DNA of 8,648 nt from Sulfurovum sp. UBA1140 (lineage in GTDB: Bacteria; Campylobacterota; Campylobacteria; Campylobacterales; Sulfurovaceae): positions 4,166 through 12,813 of the forward strand of contig DCAF01000010.1 in assembly GCA_002311915.1 (NCBI GenBank), written 5' to 3'. A program made the translations under genes and the position numbers. Under the pieces are notes generated by a model. The model did no database searches. It worked only from the letters and a program-made list of their open reading frames with translations, and had not been told where the DNA came from. The first letter of the stretch is position 1. Each line of letters opens with the position of its first letter. Below, in pieces: positions 4,710-8,648 of the stretch.

Positions 4710-6638
4710 CTACTCAATCCTATCTAACGTGTCAGGGTTAATTACCTCAAGTTCAAGTTTTTTACCATCAATATGAAAAAAGACCACTGCATTTTCAGTT
4801 GAAAAGGCTTTAAGATACTCTCCCTCTGCCTTCTCTCCTCGTTGTACATCCATATTCCATGGAGCATCCTCTTTAGCATAATAGGGAGCTCCTGCTGCTC
4901 CATTATGAATCTGATAGATGGTACGTGTTATCTCTAACGGATTTTTTGGTCTGTACTCACCATAAAGAGGCATCCCTTTTTTAACCTCTAATCGAGCATA
5001 GTTATGCTCATCACCTGTTAAGACTGCTACCACCTTTTGACTCTCCATCAGCATCTTCCAATATTCATCTCGTCGTTCTATAATCCCTTTTTTATGAGGT
5101 TGTAACTTACCATCTTTATCAGCAATATAAGGTCTGGTCTTATTCTTCCCACCATAAAACATATCATCTTTAACATGTCCTCCATTAGGAAAAACAGGGG
5201 TATGTTGGGTTACAAAAATAAAATCAATATTGGTATCATTATCTAATTTCTTTAGTGTTTTCTTCAACCATTTCATCTGATTATCCATTAAGTATCCATG
5301 AGGATTACCACCCAACAGATTTTTACCTTTTCCTACAGATGGAGCATACCAATAGTTAGAATTTAGTGAAATCAGAGCGATATTATCATAGATATAGTAG
5401 TAAACATTCTCTTTATAACTAGGAAAATCTATACGGTTTGGATTGGGATCATAAACAGCACCATCTTCACTGATTGGACCATTAAGAGGATTAACAAAGG
5501 CGTTGCTAAAAAGAGCTTCTGCCGACTCTGTTTTGTAAGGAAACCTATCAATTCTTAATCCTCGTTTTGTTCCATTTTCAAAAGCAACTACCAACGCTTC
5601 ATGATTTCCCATAGAGGTATAAATAGGTATTCGTGAAGCAAAAGGCAGTGTTGACCGTTTCCAGTTTACATACTCCAAAGCTTCTCTTTGAGGTGCATTA
5701 TGATAACCATCTATCATATCCCCTGTAAAATGTAAAAACGCCACCTCCTTTACAGCAATCAAAGCCATAATTCGACGCATCATATAGGCATTAACTCCTG
5801 CTATATCCCGCTCTCCACTAGAAATTCCACTTCGTGAGTCACTTGTAAATGCAAAAGTAAAAGCTTTTCTACTCCCTGCTTTGGGAGCTGTTTTAAACGC
5901 ATAAGACTCTTGATGTTCTCCCTCTGCTTGAACGCTATAACGGTATTGAGTATTGGATAGAAGTCCTGTTACATTTATCTCATGATCTGTCCCTTTTTTA
6001 GAATAAAACTTTCCAATACCTTCTACCTCTACCACCCCTTTTTGTCTGCCCAGTGTCTCGAAAGAGACAATCACCGAGTTCTCACTCATATTGTTAAGAA
6101 AAGGTCCTTCAATAATTGTTCCCATATCCACACTAAACTGCTCTGCTTTTTTAAAAAAAAGTTTGCCTTCATAGACAATATTTCCTTGGCTATCTGTTAC
6201 CCGATAAAAAAGTAGACCTTTTCCTTTTTTTTCCCACTCTATAAAATCATATCTTCCTTGAAGTCTTTTCAATATCTTTACATGAGCTTGACCATCTTTA
6301 TTAATAAAAGCTTCTCTTTTCCATTTTGCTCGTGGATATTTTTCTCTAATATCTGCCAAAGCATAGAAAATACGCCCTCCTGTAAATTGTGCCTTGCCTT
6401 TATCATCTACAAAAGTAAACAGAAATCCTGCCCTATTACCTTTGGGGTTACCCCGTACCATATTAAGCGTATATTTTGCTCTCTCATCCATTAATGGGTA
6501 GGTTGTTGTAGCATCTATTTTTGCCACCAGTTTAGAGTTTTGATACTCTAAATTTGCATAACTACTGGGTATAAATTCTAAGGTATTGGCAAAAAGTCCA
6601 CTACAAAAAACCACTAAAAGCTTAAAAATATTTTTCAC
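4710..6638 (-). CDS. Exported purple-acid-phosphatase-like metallophosphoesterase
   Basis: This 642-residue protein has a signal peptide (MKNIFKLLVVFCSGLFA, cut near residue 17-18). An uncharacterised beta-rich region follows (about 20-170), then a fibronectin-III-like segment (about 172-252, with TQYRYSVQAEG and YAFKTAP) of the kind that precedes PAP/PhoD-type phosphatases, then a calcineurin-like catalytic domain (about 258-585). Metal motifs are present in order: Asp267 in TSDSRSG, GDMIDG (Asp307), GNHE (Asn345, His346), His479 in VTQHTP, and GDEHNY (542-547). The last motif is normally GHxH; here Asp543 replaces the first His. It probably hydrolyses phosphoesters in the periplasm or on the surface; the substrate is unknown. 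The GTG start at 6638 lies 2 bp after the EIIA stop with AAGG almost touching it, so reinitiation is likely. No better in-frame start exists without losing the signal peptide. Confidence 0.85.
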   Translation of the reverse strand: MKNIFKLLVVFCSGLFANTLEFIPSSYANLEYQNSKLVAKIDATTTYPLMDERAKYTLNMVRGNPKGNRAGFLFTFVDDKGKAQFTGGRIFYALADIREKYPRAKWKREAFINKDGQAHVKILKRLQGRYDFIEWEKKGKGLLFYRVTDSQGNIVYEGKLFFKKAEQFSVDMGTIIEGPFLNNMSENSVIVSFETLGRQKGVVEVEGIGKFYSKKGTDHEINVTGLLSNTQYRYSVQAEGEHQESYAFKTAPKAGSRKAFTFAFTSDSRSGISSGERDIAGVNAYMMRRIMALIAVKEVAFLHFTGDMIDGYHNAPQREALEYVNWKRSTLPFASRIPIYTSMGNHEALVVAFENGTKRGLRIDRFPYKTESAEALFSNAFVNPLNGPISEDGAVYDPNPNRIDFPSYKENVYYYIYDNIALISLNSNYWYAPSVGKGKNLLGGNPHGYLMDNQMKWLKKTLKKLDNDTNIDFIFVTQHTPVFPNGGHVKDDMFYGGKNKTRPYIADKDGKLQPHKKGIIERRDEYWKMLMESQKVVAVLTGDEHNYARLEVKKGMPLYGEYRPKNPLEITRTIYQIHNGAAGAPYYAKEDAPWNMDVQRGEKAEGEYLKAFSTENAVVFFHIDGKKLELEVINPDTLDRIE

Positions 6639-6640
6639 CC

Positions 6641-7117
6641 TTATAGAAACTTTACTTCCATCAAAGATTCACCTTCACGAATGGTACCTATCTTATGTTT
6701 TTCTAACTCTATAGATTTATCACAGTTAATAAGTACAGGTGTTATAATATTTTTTCCTTGCTCCTCCAAATAGAGCAAATCAACGGCAATAATGGGACAA
6801 CCACTCTGCACCTTAGTACCCTCTTCTACCAGTCGTTTAAAGCCTTGACCTTTAAGTTCAACCGTATCCAACCCTATATGTACCATAACCTCTAAACCGT
6901 TGCTTTTGGTTATTAAAAAAGCATGATTTGTTGGAAATATCCGACTAACCACACCATCTATAGGAGCCACAACGGTTCCACTTAACGGCACAATTGCCAT
7001 ACCATCACCAGAGAGTTTTTGTGAAAAAACTTCATCGGGTACCTCCTCTAAGGGAACCAAATCTCCATCAACAGGTGACATTATTATCTGCTTAGTCGGT
7101 TTAAAAAATCCAAACAT
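6641..7117 (-). CDS. Stand-alone PTS glucose-type EIIA (Crr-like) protein
   Basis: This 158-residue single-domain protein matches EIIA-Glc along its whole length: SPVDGDLVPLEEVPDEVF at the start, SGDGMAI (36-42), APIDG, TNHAF with His65, and VMVHIGLDTVELKGQGFKRL with His80, then TPVLI. His80 matches the phosphorylated His90 of E. coli Crr, and His65 matches its partner His75, so the phosphotransfer site is intact. In a full PTS it would take phosphate from HPr and pass it to a sugar-specific EIIB, or regulate other proteins. No HPr, EI, EIIB or EIIC gene is in the window. I chose the ATG at 7117 because AAAGGAG lies 6 bases upstream; a more distal ATG (7147) would overlap argH and lacks such a site. 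It lies 13 bp after argH and 2 bp before the phosphoesterase gene. Confidence 0.93.
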   Translation of the reverse strand: MFGFFKPTKQIIMSPVDGDLVPLEEVPDEVFSQKLSGDGMAIVPLSGTVVAPIDGVVSRIFPTNHAFLITKSNGLEVMVHIGLDTVELKGQGFKRLVEEGTKVQSGCPIIAVDLLYLEEQGKNIITPVLINCDKSIELEKHKIGTIREGESLMEVKFL

Positions 7118-7123
7118 ATCTTT

Positions 7124-7130
7124 CTCCTTT
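7124..7130 (-). promoter_or_regulatory. Ribosome-binding site that fixes the EIIA start
   Basis: AAAGGAG on the minus strand directly abuts the argH stop codon (7133-7131) and lies 6 bases before the ATG at 7117. It is the best Shine-Dalgarno match in the operon, and it argues that EIIA translation initiates independently and not from the ATG at 7147 inside argH. Confidence 0.75.
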
Positions 7131-8519
7131 TTATCTTTTGCTATCAACCCAGCAAGTCAGCTGTTCTATCTGCTCTAGCGTGCGTATTGTACTGGTTCCA
7201 CCCTCTGATTGCCGTGCGTTCATTGAAGCTCTGTTATCCAATAAAGCAACCACATCTCTACCTATTCTCTCATCAATACTTTGTAGTTCTTCAAATCTAA
7301 GTTCTGAAATATCAACTCCCTTATCTTCTGCAAGATTTACCACATTTCCTGTAATATGATATGCATCCCTAAAAGGAATTCCTACCTCTTTCACCAAATA
7401 ATCTGCTAAATCTGTTGCTGATAAATGACCAACCATACAAGCTTTTTCCATATTTTCTACATTAATGCTCATCTCATCCATCATCTCATTAAGCACTTGT
7501 AGTGAAAGCAGAGCCGTTTTGACTGAATCAAAAACACCCTCTTTATCCTCTTGCATATCTTTATTATACGCAAGTGGCAGACCTTTCATAACAGTTAAGA
7601 GAGCTACTAAATTACCATTAACACGCCCTGTTTTTCCTCTTAACAACTCTGGAATATCTGGATTTTTCTTTTGGGGCATAATAGACGAACCTGTTGCATG
7701 TTTGTCTGAGAGTTGAATAAATTTGAACTCCGAAGCAGACCATAAAATAAGCTCTTCGCTCAAACGGCTTATGTGCATCATCATGGTAGAGATATTAAAT
7801 AAAATTTCTAATGCAAAATCTCTATCACTTACAGTGTCAAGACAATTCAAAGTAGGAGCTTTAAAGCCAAGCTTTTGGGCTGTAGTTTTACGATTAATAG
7901 GATGAGGAGTACCAGCCAAAGCAGCACAACCTATAGGAGAGTAGTTATTTCGTTCATATGAACTTAAAAAACGTTCATAATCTCTTTTAAACATAGACGC
8001 ATACGCCATCATATGATAGCCAAAGTTAATGGGTTGAGCATGTTGAAGATGGGTCATCCCAGGAAGAAGAGTTTGTGTATTTTTAGAAGCAACCCTAATT
8101 AATGTAGAGATATTTTTTAAAAGTAAATCACCTATCTTTTGAGTATTTTTTTGAACATAAAGTCTAAAATCTAAAGCTACTTGATCATTACGACTTCGAG
8201 CTGTATGTAGCCGTTTACCAGCATCACCTATTTTATCCGTAAGTCGTCCCTCAATAGCCATATGAATATCTTCATCATCACCATCAAGTAAAAACTCTCC
8301 CAACTCAATCTCTCTGTATATCTCAACTAAACCATCTTCTATCTGTTGATAATCTTTTTTTGAAATAATTTCCTGCTCACTTAACATATAAGCATGAGCT
8401 CTTGAACCCTCTATATCTTCTCTATACAATACTTTATCAAATGGTAAAGAGTTGTTTAACTCTTGAAGTAGTTTAGAACTTTTCTCTGAAATTCTTGCAG
8501 ATGCAATTTTTTTTGACAC
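7131..8519 (-). CDS. argH: Argininosuccinate lyase
   Basis: ArgH splits argininosuccinate into arginine and fumarate, the last step of arginine synthesis; it is cytoplasmic and homotetrameric. The 462-residue product has normal length and the fumarase/aspartase superfamily signatures: TARSRNDQV (106-114), THLQHAQP with catalytic His160 (156-163), and the mobile loop GSSIMPQKKNPD (277-288) with the catalytic serine. The start is GTG at 8519 with AGGAAA (8525-8530) 5 bases upstream, giving MSKKIASARISEKSSKLL and then the family's conserved LYREDIEGSRAHA. It is the first gene of a four-gene minus-strand operon continuing into EIIA, a metallophosphoesterase and a small lipoprotein-like gene. None of those has a known role in arginine synthesis. 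Confidence 0.98.
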   Translation of the reverse strand: MSKKIASARISEKSSKLLQELNNSLPFDKVLYREDIEGSRAHAYMLSEQEIISKKDYQQIEDGLVEIYREIELGEFLLDGDDEDIHMAIEGRLTDKIGDAGKRLHTARSRNDQVALDFRLYVQKNTQKIGDLLLKNISTLIRVASKNTQTLLPGMTHLQHAQPINFGYHMMAYASMFKRDYERFLSSYERNNYSPIGCAALAGTPHPINRKTTAQKLGFKAPTLNCLDTVSDRDFALEILFNISTMMMHISRLSEELILWSASEFKFIQLSDKHATGSSIMPQKKNPDIPELLRGKTGRVNGNLVALLTVMKGLPLAYNKDMQEDKEGVFDSVKTALLSLQVLNEMMDEMSINVENMEKACMVGHLSATDLADYLVKEVGIPFRDAYHITGNVVNLAEDKGVDISELRFEELQSIDERIGRDVVALLDNRASMNARQSEGGTSTIRTLEQIEQLTCWVDSKR

Positions 8520-8546
8520 TATAATTTCCTAATATAATAATTAAAA

Positions 8547-8565
8547 GTATTTTAGCGTATTTTAG
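8547..8565 (-). promoter_or_regulatory. Tandem 9-bp repeat and likely -10 region upstream of argH
   Basis: On the plus strand GTATTTTAG occurs at 8547-8555 and again at 8557-8565, so the copies repeat every 10 bp, one helical turn. Read on the minus strand, each gives TAAAAT (8554-8549 and 8564-8559), which fits a -10 hexamer 30-40 bases before the argH GTG. The repeat may be overlapping promoters or a protein-binding site; the sequence does not decide between these. Confidence 0.35.
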
Positions 8566-8607
8566 AAAAATGGGAAATTAATAAATAAGAAAGTTAATAA
8601 AAATAAG

Positions 8608-8616
8608 TGTTAAAAT
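8608..8616 (+). promoter_or_regulatory. Candidate rightward extended -10 promoter at the window edge
   Basis: TGTTAAAAT matches the TG-n-TAAAAT form seen before nadD. A transcript would begin near 8623 and run off the right end. This suggests a gene divergent from argH just outside the window. No coding sequence can be confirmed in the remaining 30 bases, which are almost all A and G. Confidence 0.3.
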
Positions 8617-8648
8617 CGTGAAAAAAGAGAGAAATAAAAAGAAAGAAT

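Noticed and set aside
6258..6494. Plus-strand reading frame of 78 codons inside the phosphoesterase gene
   Set aside because: It is antisense to a long well-supported gene, has no ribosome site, and looks hydrophobic only because the opposite strand is Lys-rich.
7118..7147. A 10-residue N-terminal extension of the EIIA protein (start ATG at 7147)
   Set aside because: It would overlap the end of argH and would place the AAAGGAG site inside the coding region; the ATG at 7117 is ideally spaced from that site.
7465..7716. Plus-strand reading frame of 83 codons inside argH
   Set aside because: It runs antisense to the conserved ArgH core including GSSIMPQKKNP; its Ser/Leu-rich composition is what a reversed coding strand gives.
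8618..8648. Partial plus-strand gene starting at GTG 8618
   Set aside because: There is no ribosome site before it and the 10 codons are just A/G-rich sequence; it may equally be the leader of a gene beyond the edge.

Overview
The window (about 37-40% G+C by eye) most likely comes from a Campylobacterota genome (Sulfurovum/Sulfurimonas-like, less likely Arcobacter or Campylobacter). Three things point there: the protein sequences (for example the TPI N-terminus MIYAANFKTNHTR), the promoters, which are extended -10 boxes (TGnTAtAcT/TGnTAAAAT) with no clear -35, and the gene order tpiA-pgk-gap (minus) diverging from nadD-rsfS (plus). As I recall, Campylobacter jejuni has the same order (Cj1401c-Cj1405).

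Layout from left to right. (1) A small exported protein resembling an outer-membrane beta-barrel (67-537, +), with its own extended -10 promoter, converges on tpiA. The 51-bp gap between them holds an imperfect palindrome. (2) A minus-strand triose-phosphate operon, gap-pgk-tpiA (3563 to 589), carries three consecutive steps of glycolysis/gluconeogenesis. gap and pgk are 2 bp apart. pgk and tpiA are separated by a REPIN-like inverted pair of REP palindromes whose outer edge supplies the pgk stop codon. (3) Diverging from gap is nadD-rsfS (3627-4509, +): NAD biosynthesis and a ribosome-silencing factor. (4) A tightly packed minus-strand operon (8519 to 4515) holds argH, an orphan PTS EIIA-Glc (Crr-type) protein, an exported purple-acid-phosphatase-like metallophosphoesterase and a tiny putative lipoprotein. 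Intergenic gaps are 13, 2 and 0 bp, and the last two genes probably start by termination-reinitiation.

Taken together, the window is mostly conserved central metabolism (triose phosphates, arginine, NAD). The unusual parts are the REP-type elements on both sides of tpiA, the GAPDH cofactor-site residues that suggest NADP(H) use, and the argH-linked cassette of EIIA, phosphoesterase and lipoprotein, whose joint function I cannot assign. Four genes (pgk, nadD, phosphoesterase, argH) use TTG or GTG starts. I see no rRNA, tRNA, CRISPR array, transposase or phage gene. No stretch longer than 300 bases lacks a gene; the longest is the 129 bp at the right edge.
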